DNA from: Celeribacter sp. PS-C1 | GTDB taxonomy: Bacteria; Pseudomonadota; Alphaproteobacteria; Rhodobacterales; Rhodobacteraceae | Assembly (NCBI RefSeq): GCF_019429625.1 | Contig: NZ_JAHXRW010000003.1 | Location: 1 to 64,000, forward strand | Length of the DNA: 64,000 bases | Direction of reading: 5' to 3' | Shown here: in pieces, positions 31,057 to 40,346 of the stretch | Layout: each line of letters opens with the position of its first letter | Numbering within the stretch: position 1 is the stretch's first letter | Position numbers and translations under genes: made by a program | Notes under the pieces: generated by a model | The model's input: the letters and a program-made list of their open reading frames with translations, nothing else | Told to the model about the DNA's origin: nothing | The model's database searches: none

Positions 31057-32229
31057 ATGTTGAAACCCTATGCAAGCCAGCCCAATGAGACGCGGGGCCG
31101 TCTCTATCCCGAGGAACTGTCGACATTCCGATCCCCCTTTCAGCGCGACCGCGACCGGATCATCCACTCCTCGGCCTTTCGCAGGCTGAAACACAAGACG
31201 CAGGTCTTCGTCGAACATGAGGGCGATTATTACCGTACGCGTCTGACCCATTCCATCGAGGTGGCGCAGGTGGCGCGCACCATGGCGGGAGCTTTGGGGC
31301 TGAACGAAGGTCTGGCGGAGGCCGTCGCGCTGGCGCATGACCTGGGACATTCGCCGTTCGGGCACACCGGAGAGGACGCGCTTGAGCTGTTGATGGAGCC
31401 TTATGGAGGGTTCGATCACAACGCTCAGGCGCTTCGGATCGTCACCAAACTCGAAAAGCACTACGCGACCTTTGACGGGTTGAACTTGACCTGGGAGAGC
31501 CTTGAGGGCATTGCCAAGCACAACGGGCCTATCATCGGCCCCAATGCCGACAAAAAGAAACACCCCGACGATGCGCCTTTGCCCTATGCGCTCAAGGAGG
31601 TGAACGATCTCTTCGATCTGGAACTGCACACATTCGCCAGCGCCGAGGCGCAGGTGGCGGCGATTGCCGACGATGTGGCCTACAACCACCACGATCTGCA
31701 CGACGGGCTGCGCGCGGGTCTGTTCACCGCCGAGGATCTGATGGAATTGCCGCTGACGGGACCGGCCTACGAAGAAGTCGACCGGCTTTATCCTGGCTTG
31801 GAGCGCAACCGGCGCGATCACGAGGCTCTGCGGCGGATTTTCGGCTATATGGTCGAGGACGTCCTGACCATCGCGACCAACCGCCTTGAGGCTGCGAAAC
31901 CGGAAACGGCGCAGGACATTCGCGATATGGACCGGACGATCATTCGGTTCTCCAAGCCGTTCTTCCAGAACCTAAAGGCGATCAAATCCTTCCTGTTCAA
32001 GCGGATGTATCGCGCACCTTCGGTGGTCAAGGAACGCCAACGTGTCACCCATATGGTCAACACGCTCTTCCCGCTGTTCATGCAAAAGCCTGAACTTTTG
32101 CCCGCAGAATGGCGTCATGAGGTCGAGGCGGCGCAATCGGAAACCGAACTGGCGCGGATCGTGCTTGATTATGTTGCGGGCATGACGGACCGTTTTGCCA
32201 TTCAGGAATTTGAACGACTTTGCTCCTGA
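31057..32229 (+). CDS. dgt: Deoxyguanosinetriphosphate triphosphohydrolase-like protein
   Basis: The 390-residue HD-domain enzyme hydrolyses dNTPs to nucleosides and triphosphate. Visible signatures are HSSAFRRLKHKTQVF, the metal-binding histidine in RLTHSIEVAQVART, the HD pair in ALAHDLGHSPFGHTGE (about 95-110) and a later Asp in IADDVAYNHHD. Its length matches the shorter dGTPase-like group of alphaproteobacteria, so activity may not be restricted to dGTP. It lies 46 nt upstream of the antiporter gene. Confidence 0.9.
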   Translation: MLKPYASQPNETRGRLYPEELSTFRSPFQRDRDRIIHSSAFRRLKHKTQVFVEHEGDYYRTRLTHSIEVAQVARTMAGALGLNEGLAEAVALAHDLGHSPFGHTGEDALELLMEPYGGFDHNAQALRIVTKLEKHYATFDGLNLTWESLEGIAKHNGPIIGPNADKKKHPDDAPLPYALKEVNDLFDLELHTFASAEAQVAAIADDVAYNHHDLHDGLRAGLFTAEDLMELPLTGPAYEEVDRLYPGLERNRRDHEALRRIFGYMVEDVLTIATNRLEAAKPETAQDIRDMDRTIIRFSKPFFQNLKAIKSFLFKRMYRAPSVVKERQRVTHMVNTLFPLFMQKPELLPAEWRHEVEAAQSETELARIVLDYVAGMTDRFAIQEFERLCS

Positions 32230-32275
32230 CGCGTTAAGGTGAGTATTTCGGCTGCAATGAAGTGAGGGCAGACAC

Positions 32276-34213
32276 ATGGCCACAGAACAGGTGATGGGGC
32301 TGGGGCCGGTGGAGGCTTTTGCTCTGGTGGGTGTGCTGGGCGTTGGCTCGCAATGGCTGGCATGGCGGCTTAAACTTCCCGCGATTGTGCTGATGCTGGC
32401 GGCAGGTCTGCTGGTCGGGCCGGCTTTGGGCATACTTGAACCTCAGCGCGACATTGGTGACTTGGTGCAGCCGCTCATTTCGCTTGCGGTTGCGGTGATC
32501 CTGTTCGAGGGCGGGCTGACGCTTGATCTGCACAAACTGGGCGATGCACGCAAAGGCGTGACGCGGCTGGTGCTGATCGGCGCGCCTTTGGGGTGGTTCC
32601 TATCGTCCGCAGCGCTGCATTGGGGCGCGGGGCTTGGCTGGGAGGCCTCTGCGGTCTTCGGTGGCATCATGGTCGTCACAGGGCCAACGGTGATAGCGCC
32701 GCTTTTGCGTCAGGCCAAATTGCAAAAACGGCCCGCGAACCTGTTGCAATGGGAGGCCATCGTCAACGATCCAGTGGGGGCGCTGGCCGCTGTTCTGGCG
32801 TTCGAATTTGTGCTCGTTGGGCGCGAGGCGGAGAGCTTTCCGGATGCCGTGATGCAATTGGCGTTCGGGATCGCCATCGCCATGGCCGTCGGCATCGCCT
32901 CAGGCGCCGCGATCTCCTACCTCTTCCGGCGCGCCTATGTGCCTGAATATATGAAAGTGCCGGTGCTCTTCGCGACGCTTCTGGCGACATTTGCGTTTCC
33001 AAACATGATGTTGCACGAAAGCGGGCTTTTGGCTGTGACCGTGATGGGGTTGATCATCGCCAACGCAGACCTGCCGTCTTTCGAAGAACTCAGGCGGTTC
33101 AAGGAACACGCCACGATCCTTCTGGTCTCTGGTGTCTTCATCCTCTTGGCCTCCTCAATGGATTTCGCCTCTCTGGGGCAACTCACTTGGCGCGCTGGTC
33201 TGTTCGTGGCTTTGGTGATCCTTGTGGCGCGGCCTTTGACGGTGCTGATTTCGCTGATCGGCACGGGATTGCCGCGCAATGAGAAACTGTTGATTGCACT
33301 GACCGGCCCGCGTGGCGTGGTGCTGGTCGCGGTCGCCGGTCTCTTTGGTGAGCGCCTGGCTGCCAATGGGGTGACCGATGGGGCTGTTGTCGGTCCTTTG
33401 GCGTTTGTTCTGGTACTGACCACCGTCGTTCTGCACGGGTTCACCCTGTCGCCTTTGGCGCGGGCTCTGGGGCTGGCGACGAGTGGCAAGCCCGGTGTGC
33501 TGATCCTCGGCGGCTCGCGGTTTACCACGGCGCTGGCCGAGGCTCTGAAGCGCGAAGAGGTGCCGGTCTTGATCGCCGATCCGAACCACGCGCGTCTGGT
33601 GCGGCCACGCGCGGCGGGGCTTCCGGTGTTTTACGGCGATATTCTGGGCGAGGCGGCAGAAGACAGTCTTGAGGTGCTGTCCTATGAGACCTTAATCGCG
33701 GCGACCGAAAACGATGCCTATAACACCTTGGTGGCGACCGATTTCGGCTCTGAATTCGGGCGGGATCAGGTCTGGCAACTGGCCCGAGTCAAAGGCGAGC
33801 GAGCGCGTCATGCGCTTCCGACACAGCTTGGCGGGCGACCCTTTGGCGGTGGCAAGACCTATGGCGAGTTGGACGATCTGATGCGTCAGGGCTGGCGACT
33901 TTCTGTGACACAGCTTTCCGAGGATTACGGTTTCGACCAATGGAAAGAGGACCGGTCCAATGCGATGCTTTTGGGGCGTATGAGCCCGGATGGCGTTTTC
34001 AAACGGTTCCTGCCCGAAGATGCCGAGCTTCTGTTCCCGGGCCGTGCCGAGGCGGCGATCAAGGATCTGCCCGAAGATCAGCGCGAAAGTGCGCGTGAGG
34101 CTTTGAAACGGCGGCGCACGGAGCTGCGGGTCAACACGGCACGCGGCCGTATGAGCGCAGGCGTGAAACTCGTTGCTCTCGTGCCGCCCGAGCCGCAGGG
34201 CGCGGGAGTGTAA
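32276..34213 (+). CDS. Monovalent cation:proton antiporter with C-terminal nucleotide-binding domain
   Basis: The 645-residue protein has about 12 membrane helices in residues 10-400. They include the CPA-type motifs GVLGVGSQWLAWRL, EAIVNDPVGALAA (with the exchanger Asp) and LTGPRGVVLVAVAGLF. A TrkA-N-like Rossmann domain follows (about 405-520, VLILGGSRFTTALAEAL...VLIADPNHARL). It should exchange Na+ or K+ for protons across the inner membrane under control of a bound nucleotide. The C-terminal 120 residues are charged and cytoplasmic. GAGGG lies upstream of the ATG. Confidence 0.86.
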   Translation: MATEQVMGLGPVEAFALVGVLGVGSQWLAWRLKLPAIVLMLAAGLLVGPALGILEPQRDIGDLVQPLISLAVAVILFEGGLTLDLHKLGDARKGVTRLVLIGAPLGWFLSSAALHWGAGLGWEASAVFGGIMVVTGPTVIAPLLRQAKLQKRPANLLQWEAIVNDPVGALAAVLAFEFVLVGREAESFPDAVMQLAFGIAIAMAVGIASGAAISYLFRRAYVPEYMKVPVLFATLLATFAFPNMMLHESGLLAVTVMGLIIANADLPSFEELRRFKEHATILLVSGVFILLASSMDFASLGQLTWRAGLFVALVILVARPLTVLISLIGTGLPRNEKLLIALTGPRGVVLVAVAGLFGERLAANGVTDGAVVGPLAFVLVLTTVVLHGFTLSPLARALGLATSGKPGVLILGGSRFTTALAEALKREEVPVLIADPNHARLVRPRAAGLPVFYGDILGEAAEDSLEVLSYETLIAATENDAYNTLVATDFGSEFGRDQVWQLARVKGERARHALPTQLGGRPFGGGKTYGELDDLMRQGWRLSVTQLSEDYGFDQWKEDRSNAMLLGRMSPDGVFKRFLPEDAELLFPGRAEAAIKDLPEDQRESAREALKRRRTELRVNTARGRMSAGVKLVALVPPEPQGAGV

Positions 34214-34296
34214 ACCCGCCCACCAGAGACCCCAAGCCCCGTTGACGTGGCGCGCCCGCGTGGTAAACCCGCGCTGGACTTATAAAGAGAGAGACC

Positions 34297-36015
34297 ATGA
34301 ACCTTTTCGCCGATATCCGTGCCCTTGTGATCGACAGCCTTGAGGCCCTGACAGCCGAGGGCGTTCTGCCCGAGGGGCTTGAGTTTGCCAATGTGGCCGT
34401 CGAGCCGCCGCGCGATCCGCTGCATGGCGATATGGCGACGAATGCCGCGATGGTGCTGGCCAAACCGGCGCGTATGAAGCCGCGCGACATTGCCGACAAA
34501 CTGTCGGAAAAACTCGCCGCAGACGCCCGGATTTCCTCTGTGGATGTGGCTGGGCCGGGGTTCATCAACCTGCGTCTTGACGAGAGCGTCTGGTCCGGTC
34601 TCGTGGAAACCGTGCTCACCACCGAGGGCTATGGTCGCTCGACGATGGGTGGTCAGGCGAAGATCAACGTCGAATATGTCTCCGCCAACCCGACCGGCCC
34701 GATGCATGTCGGCCACACGCGCGGCGCTGTGTTTGGCGATGCTTTGGCCTCTCTCTTGGATTTCGCGGGCTATGACGTGACGCGCGAATATTACATCAAC
34801 GATGGTGGCGCGCAGGTTGACGTGCTGGCGCGCTCGGTGTTCGAACGCTACCGCGAGGCCAATGGTCTTAGCCCTGAGATTGCCGAAGGGCTCTATCCGG
34901 GCGATTACCTTGTGCCGGTGGGTGAGGCTCTGAAAGAGAAATACGGCGACAGCCTGTTGGACCAGCCTGAAGAGGTGTGGCTTGCGGATGTGCGCGAATT
35001 TGCGACCGACGCGATGATGGCGATGATCCGCGAAGATCTGGCGCTTTTGGGCGTCGAGATGGACAAATTCTTCTCGGAAAAGTCGCTCTACAACACCGGT
35101 CTGATTGAGGCGGCGATTCAGGAGTTGAAAGACAAGGGCTTGATCTATCGCGGCACGCTGGAGCCGCCGAAGGGCAAGTTGCCGGAAGATTGGGAGCCGC
35201 GCGAGCAGACGCTATTCAAATCCACCGAACACGGCGATGACGTTGACCGTCCGATCCAGAAATCCGACGGCGCGTGGACCTATTTCGCCCCCGACATCGC
35301 CTATCACTACGACAAGGTGAAGCGCGGCTATGACGGCATCATTGACGTCTTTGGTGCTGACCACGGTGGCTATGTCAAACGGATGAAAGCGGCTGTTTCT
35401 GCGCTGTCTGATGGCAAGGTCGATTGCGACATCAAACTCATCCAGCTGGTGAAACTGTTCAAGAACGGTGAGCCGTTCAAGATGTCCAAACGCGCGGGCA
35501 CCTTCGTGACCCTGCGCGATGTGGTCGAGCAGGCGGGCAAGGATGTGACCCGCTTCATCATGCTGACCCGCAAAAACGACGCGCCTTTGGATTTTGATTT
35601 CGACAAGGTTCTGGAGCAGTCGAAAGACAACCCGGTGTTCTATGTGCAATATGCCCATGCGCGGGTGTGCTCGGTGCTGCGCAAAGCTGCCGAGCAGGGT
35701 GTGAGCCTGACGGATACGCCGAAATTCGACGACCCGGCTGAGATCGCTGTGGCGCGCAAAATCGCCGATTTCCCGCGTCAGGTGGAGATCGCCGCCAAAG
35801 GTCACGAGCCGCACCGGATTGCCTTCTATCTCTACGAGCTGGCATCGGATTTCCACGCGCTTTGGAACAAGGGCAATGACAATGAGGCGCTGCGGTTCCT
35901 GCAAGATGACGCTGATCTTTCGTCCGCAAAAATTGCATTGCCGCGTGCCGTGGCCGTTGTGATTTCTGCGGGACTTGCTATCCTTGGCGTGACCCCGGCG
36001 GAAGAAATGCGTTGA
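34297..36015 (+). CDS. argS: Arginyl-tRNA synthetase
   Basis: The 572-residue class I synthetase charges tRNA-Arg. It has an N-terminal additional domain recognising the tRNA D-loop, the HIGH-type signature (HVGHTRGA, about 128-135), the region [10 protein letters not shown], and the KMSKR motif (about 387-391, [11 protein letters not shown]). The C-terminal anticodon-binding domain contains the usual DALURRY-like segment ([17 protein letters not shown]). It is followed after 140 nt by the SPOR-protein gene, in the same direction. Confidence 0.95.
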   Translation: MNLFADIRALVIDSLEALTAEGVLPEGLEFANVAVEPPRDPLHGDMATNAAMVLAKPARMKPRDIADKLSEKLAADARISSVDVAGPGFINLRLDESVWSGLVETVLTTEGYGRSTMGGQAKINVEYVSANPTGPMHVGHTRGAVFGDALASLLDFAGYDVTREYYINDGGAQVDVLARSVFERYREANGLSPEIAEGLYPGDYLVPVGEALKEKYGDSLLDQPEEVWLADVREFATDAMMAMIREDLALLGVEMDKFFSEKSLYNTGLIEAAIQELKDKGLIYRGTLEPPKGKLPEDWEPREQTLFKSTEHGDDVDRPIQKSDGAWTYFAPDIAYHYDKVKRGYDGIIDVFGADHGGYVKRMKAAVSALSDGKVDCDIKLIQLVKLFKNGEPFKMSKRAGTFVTLRDVVEQAGKDVTRFIMLTRKNDAPLDFDFDKVLEQSKDNPVFYVQYAHARVCSVLRKAAEQGVSLTDTPKFDDPAEIAVARKIADFPRQVEIAAKGHEPHRIAFYLYELASDFHALWNKGNDNEALRFLQDDADLSSAKIALPRAVAVVISAGLAILGVTPAEEMR

Positions 36016-36155
36016 TCTTCAAGAGCTTCGCGCCAAACTGACCGGTATCCCGGGAGGGGCCGCATCTAAAACGAGGGCAAAAGATCCTCACGCGGCCTCT
36101 CAAGAGCAGACAATAACCCGCAGAAAACAAGCGGGAAAATGACGAGGCGAAGAGT

Positions 36156-37445
36156 ATGCAGGACGTTGAAAACGGCCCAGATTCCCCCTATGCGCAGGCG
36201 CAGGATCGCGGCGACACTTCTCGCGAAAATCCCCGCGAAAAACACTCTCACCACGAAAATCATTGGCAGAGACCCGAGCCGCAAATGACACGACAACCCC
36301 ATTACGGTGGTCAAAACCACCCCGGATTGTCCGCGGCACCGGATGCAGACCGGTTGTTTTCCAACGAGAATGTGCACTTTCCGCCACAGTCTGAACGCGC
36401 GCCGTCGCAAGATTACAGCCATGACGCCCGTCACATCGCACAAGGGTTTCATGACCCACGCGCGAGCTATGAGGCCGGTCCCGCCTATGTCTATGACACT
36501 TCTGATATGCCGGAGATCGAGGCCAAAGAGCCGCCGCGCCTCGGTGTTGCACAAATCATCGGCGCGATTATCTCTCTGGCCCTGATCCTCGGTCTGGCGA
36601 TCTGGGGCTATAAGTTGATGGTGCGGGATGTGGCTGGCGTGCCGGTGATCCGCGCGCTCGAAGGGTCGGCGCGGCTCTTGCCTGATGATCCAGGCGGCCA
36701 ACTGGCGATGCACCAGGGCCTAGCGGTCAATTCCGTCACCGCCGATGGATCTGCCGCTGCGCCCGCAGATCGCTATGTTCTTGCGCCTGCCACGGCCAGC
36801 CTCACCGACGAAGATCAACCGATGTCCGAGGTCCAGCCGGTGTTGTCCGCTTATGAGCCGTCGAGTGACGCGTTTGCGCTGCAACCGGCACCTGAGGTAC
36901 AAGCGCCTGCCGCGGAAGAGGGGCTGGAGCAAATCGCCGTGGCAGAAGACCCGCTTGAGCTTCAAAGCGTTGAGGAACTGGCCGCGTCAGTTCAAGATAT
37001 GGCCGAAGACCTGGCGACCAGCGATGTGATGATTTCTCCGATCCCGAAACCGCGCCCGGTGCGTCTTGCATCCTTGGCGCAATCCGCATCCGCTTCTACG
37101 ACGCGCACGGATGCCGCGAGCCTCGATGGAGTGGCGGGCGATATTCTTGCGGCCATTGGTGGCGTGACGGAAATGACGCCCTCCGAGGTGCCGTCGGGAT
37201 CGCGTCTGGTGCAATTCGGTGCGTTCCAATCCGAAGACATCGCGCGCAGCGAATGGACGCGTCTGTCGGGTCGCTTCGAGGAGCTGATGGAAGGCAAAAC
37301 GCGGGTGATCGAACGGGCGGAGAGCGGCGGCAAATCCTTTTATCGCCTGCGGGCCTACGGCTTTGCCGATGCTTCTGATGCCAACCGGTTCTGTGCCGCT
37401 TTGACGGCGATGAACGCGGCCTGTGTGCCGACCGTTCAGCGCTGA
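36156..37445 (+). CDS. SPOR-domain inner-membrane protein
   Basis: This 429-residue protein has a long hydrophilic, histidine- and proline-rich cytoplasmic N-terminus (about 1-125) and a single membrane helix (about 128-150, VAQIIGAIISLALILGLAIW). A disordered acidic, alanine-rich periplasmic linker follows. A C-terminal SPOR domain (about 345-429, SRLVQFGAFQSEDIARSEW...) should bind denuded peptidoglycan at the division site. It is directly followed (2 nt) by nagZ, a peptidoglycan-recycling enzyme, and then scpAB, which fits a cell-division and cell-wall cluster. Confidence 0.88.
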   Translation: MQDVENGPDSPYAQAQDRGDTSRENPREKHSHHENHWQRPEPQMTRQPHYGGQNHPGLSAAPDADRLFSNENVHFPPQSERAPSQDYSHDARHIAQGFHDPRASYEAGPAYVYDTSDMPEIEAKEPPRLGVAQIIGAIISLALILGLAIWGYKLMVRDVAGVPVIRALEGSARLLPDDPGGQLAMHQGLAVNSVTADGSAAAPADRYVLAPATASLTDEDQPMSEVQPVLSAYEPSSDAFALQPAPEVQAPAAEEGLEQIAVAEDPLELQSVEELAASVQDMAEDLATSDVMISPIPKPRPVRLASLAQSASASTTRTDAASLDGVAGDILAAIGGVTEMTPSEVPSGSRLVQFGAFQSEDIARSEWTRLSGRFEELMEGKTRVIERAESGGKSFYRLRAYGFADASDANRFCAALTAMNAACVPTVQR

Positions 37446-37447
37446 TT

Positions 37448-38425
37448 ATGGGGCAGGGCGCCTACATCTTTGGCTGTGGAACTCTGACGCTGTCTCCCAA
37501 GGAGGCGGCGTTTTTCCGCGAGGCGCAGCCCTGGGGCTTTATTCTTTTTGCGCGCAATGTCGACACACCCGTTCAACTGCGGGCGCTGACCGCTGATCTG
37601 CGTGCGGCCGTTGGTTGGCACGCGCCGGTGCTGATCGACCAAGAGGGTGGTCGCGTGCAACGCATGCGTGCGCCGCATTGGCGTGAATTTATGCCGCCTT
37701 TGGATCAGGTCCTGACCGCGAAGGATCCCGACCGTGCGCTGTGGCTTAGAGGGCGGTTGTTGGCCGAGGACCTGTTCCGCGTGGGCATCGACGTGAATTG
37801 CGTCCCCGGGCTCGATGTGGCCCGCGACGAGACGCATCCATTCTTGAAGAACCGCTGTTTCTCCGGAGATCACGGCGTGGTTGCGCGTATGGGCCGCGCC
37901 TTGGTCGAGGGGATGGCCGCAGGCGGCGTGTCTCCGGTGATGAAACATCTGCCCGGTCACGGACGCGGCACGGTGGACAGCCATAAGGGCCTGCCCCGTG
38001 TGACCGCTTCGCGCGCGGAGTTGGCCGAGGATTTCGCCCCTTTTGAGGCCTTGAGCGATTTGTCGATGGGGATGAGCGCACATATCATTCTGGACGCGAT
38101 CGACCCTGAGCGCCCGGCCACGAAGAGCCCTAAGGCGATCCGGGTTATTAGGGACGAGATCGGTTTTGAGGGTCTCTTGATGACCGATGACATTTCTATG
38201 GGCGCGCTGGACGGGACCGTGTTGGAGCGCGGTGAAACGGCGCTCGCGGCCGGATGCGACATGGTTCTTCATTGCAATGGCGATCTCGCGGAGATGCAGG
38301 AGATCGCGCGTCTCGGTCTGATGTCAGAGGCGGCACAGGCCCGCGCAGATCGCGCCATTGCCAGTCGCTCGGCCTACCAGCCCATTGACATCGACGCGCT
38401 GGCGGAAGAGTTTTCCAGAACGTAA
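37448..38425 (+). CDS. nagZ: Beta-N-acetylhexosaminidase NagZ
   Basis: The 325-residue glycoside hydrolase family 3 enzyme removes N-acetylglucosamine from muropeptides during cell-wall recycling. Hallmarks are DQEGGRVQRMRAPHW, the substrate-binding KHLPGHGRGTVDSHKGLP (about 165-182) with the flexible-loop His, and the nucleophile in LLMTDDISMGAL. It lacks a signal peptide, as expected for a cytoplasmic recycling enzyme. The gene starts 2 nt after the SPOR gene and precedes scpA, so the four genes probably form one transcript. Confidence 0.93.
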   Translation: MGQGAYIFGCGTLTLSPKEAAFFREAQPWGFILFARNVDTPVQLRALTADLRAAVGWHAPVLIDQEGGRVQRMRAPHWREFMPPLDQVLTAKDPDRALWLRGRLLAEDLFRVGIDVNCVPGLDVARDETHPFLKNRCFSGDHGVVARMGRALVEGMAAGGVSPVMKHLPGHGRGTVDSHKGLPRVTASRAELAEDFAPFEALSDLSMGMSAHIILDAIDPERPATKSPKAIRVIRDEIGFEGLLMTDDISMGALDGTVLERGETALAAGCDMVLHCNGDLAEMQEIARLGLMSEAAQARADRAIASRSAYQPIDIDALAEEFSRT

Positions 38426-38466
38426 TTTTAGCAGCACCGTAAAAGGCGCACGGTTAAAGGCAGAGC

Positions 38467-39258
38467 ATGGCCGATTCCGATCAGTTCGATCTCAGCGATA
38501 TTCTCAGCGTCGAGGAACGTCTCGCCGCCGAGGCATTGATCGTGGATGTCGACGGCTTTGAAGGTCCTTTGGATTTGCTTTTGCAGTTGTCGCGCACGCA
38601 GAAGGTCGATTTGATGAAAATCTCGATCTTGCATCTGGCGCAGCAATATCTCGTGTTTGTCGAGAAGGCAAAGGAACTCAGGATCGAATTGGCCGCCGAT
38701 TATCTGGTGATGGCGGCGTGGCTGGCGTTTTTGAAATCGCGGCTTTTGCTGCCGCCTGATCCGACAGACGAAGGCCCTTCGGGCGAAGAACTGGCCGCGC
38801 ATCTGGCCTTTCAGTTGCAACGTCTGGAGGCGATGCGCGAGTCCGCTGCCAAACTCATGGCGCGTGACCAGAAGGGGCGCGATTTTTTCGTGCGAGGCAT
38901 CCCCGAAGAGGTTCAACGTCTGCGCAATGTGACCTATACGGCGACGCTTTTGGACTTGATGCAGGCTTACGCCCGCGTGCGGACCAAAGACGAATTCCGG
39001 CCTTTCGTGTTGGACCGAGAGGCGATCTTGTCGATGGAACAGGCGCTGGAGCGGATGCGCGGGCTCATTCCATTCGCGGTCGAATGGGCGGATTTGTCGT
39101 CCTATCTGCCCGAAGGGTGGGAGTTGGACCCGAAGAAACGGCGCTCGGCCACAGCGGCGACATTCGCGGCGTCTTTGGAACTGGCGAAACAGGGCCAAAT
39201 CGAATTGCGTCAGGGCGGCACATTCGCGCCCATTCAGATCAAAGCGAGACGGAGATAA
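38467..39258 (+). CDS. scpA: Segregation and condensation protein A
   Basis: The 263-residue kleisin is a subunit of the SMC-ScpAB condensin. The N-terminus has the family signature VDGFEGPLDLLLQLSRTQKVDLMKISI and the C-terminal winged-helix region follows a variable helical linker. It binds the SMC ATPase heads and ScpB. Its stop is 1 nt before the scpB start, so expression is coupled. Confidence 0.93.
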   Translation: MADSDQFDLSDILSVEERLAAEALIVDVDGFEGPLDLLLQLSRTQKVDLMKISILHLAQQYLVFVEKAKELRIELAADYLVMAAWLAFLKSRLLLPPDPTDEGPSGEELAAHLAFQLQRLEAMRESAAKLMARDQKGRDFFVRGIPEEVQRLRNVTYTATLLDLMQAYARVRTKDEFRPFVLDREAILSMEQALERMRGLIPFAVEWADLSSYLPEGWELDPKKRRSATAATFAASLELAKQGQIELRQGGTFAPIQIKARRR

Positions 39259-39259
39259 T

Positions 39260-39904
39260 ATGTCGGACGAGCAGGCAGAGGTTGCACAAGAGGAAAGCTT
39301 GTTCGAGGCGCCGCCTTTGGCGGAGCAGGAACGCATGGTCGAAGCGGTGCTTTTCGCCTCCGCCGATCCGGTGAGCCTCACCGACCTTGCCGCACGCATG
39401 CCGCACGGCTGTGAGCCGAAAGCGGCCTTGGAGCAATTGCAGAAGCGCTATGAGGGACGAGGCGTGCGCGTGGTGCGTGTGGGCGACAACTGGGCGATCC
39501 GCACTGCATCCGATCTTGGCTTTCTGATGCAAAAGGAAACGGTTGAGACCCGCAAACTCAGCCGCGCCGCGATCGAGACGTTGGCGATTATCTCCTATCA
39601 CCAACCCTGCACCCGCGCCGAAATCGAGGAAATCCGCGGTGTCTCCGTGTCGCGCGGCACTTTGGACCAGCTGATGGAACTGGAATGGATCAGATTTGGC
39701 CGCCGCCGCATGAGCCCGGGACGGCCGGTGACCTATGTGGTGACCTCGCAATTCCTCGATCACTTTGGGCTTGAGAGCGCGCGTGATCTGCCGGGCGTCA
39801 AGGAACTGCGGGCTGCCGGGCTGTTGGAAAGCCGTCCGATGCCGGGGCTAGATGACCGCGACGAAGACGACGATCAGGACGATTTGTTCGAGGATGAATC
39901 CTGA
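39260..39904 (+). CDS. scpB: Segregation and condensation protein B
   Basis: The 214-residue protein has two winged-helix domains, visible as MVEAVLFASADPVSLTDLA and the conserved ALAIISYHQP-like segment (ETLAIISYHQPCTRAEIEEIRGV), with GRPVTYVVTSQFLDHFGL near the end. It dimerises and binds ScpA in the condensin complex. The extreme C-terminus is strongly acidic (DDRDEDDDQDDLFEDES). It follows scpA by 1 nt. Confidence 0.93.
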   Translation: MSDEQAEVAQEESLFEAPPLAEQERMVEAVLFASADPVSLTDLAARMPHGCEPKAALEQLQKRYEGRGVRVVRVGDNWAIRTASDLGFLMQKETVETRKLSRAAIETLAIISYHQPCTRAEIEEIRGVSVSRGTLDQLMELEWIRFGRRRMSPGRPVTYVVTSQFLDHFGLESARDLPGVKELRAAGLLESRPMPGLDDRDEDDDQDDLFEDES

Positions 39905-40047
39905 CGCTTTCGGGACAGGACCTCACAGAGACGTATGCAACAGGTTTTCATTTTTGCGACGTGGAAACAGCGCATTTTGCCTCTATCTATTGTAAAGACA
40001 CATAAAATTGCGTTCCGCGCACCACTCGATCCAGAAGGCAATGCGAT

Positions 40048-40305
40048 ATGAATTTGGACAGACTGATCAATATGGTGATCAACCGCGTGATCCGCACCCT
40101 CGTGAACAAAGGCGTAAACGCCGGGATTGATGCGGGGTCTTCGGCTCTGGCCAAACGGCGCCAGCCCTCTGATGGGACGGTGCTGTCTGAGGAAGAGCAG
40201 CGCCAGCAAAGTCGGGATCAGGCCCGGATGGCCGCTCAGGGCAAGAGAACCGCCAAGAATGCCCGCAAAGTCGCACGCCTCGGGCGCCGGATCGGCAAGT
40301 TTTAA
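40048..40305 (+). CDS. Small basic protein of unknown function
   Basis: The 85-residue product has a hydrophobic-amphipathic start (MNLDRLINMVINRVIRTLVNKGVNAGIDAG) followed by a very basic C-terminal half (QGKRTAKNARKVARLGRRIGKF). I do not recognise a function, though similar short proteins occur beside scpB in related bacteria as far as I recall. It starts 143 nt after scpB. The gene is plausible because of its codon use and defined N-terminal pattern. Confidence 0.65.
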   Translation: MNLDRLINMVINRVIRTLVNKGVNAGIDAGSSALAKRRQPSDGTVLSEEEQRQQSRDQARMAAQGKRTAKNARKVARLGRRIGKF

Positions 40306-40346
40306 GCGGTTTCATAGCACCCGAGACTGTCGGGCGCGCCCTACGT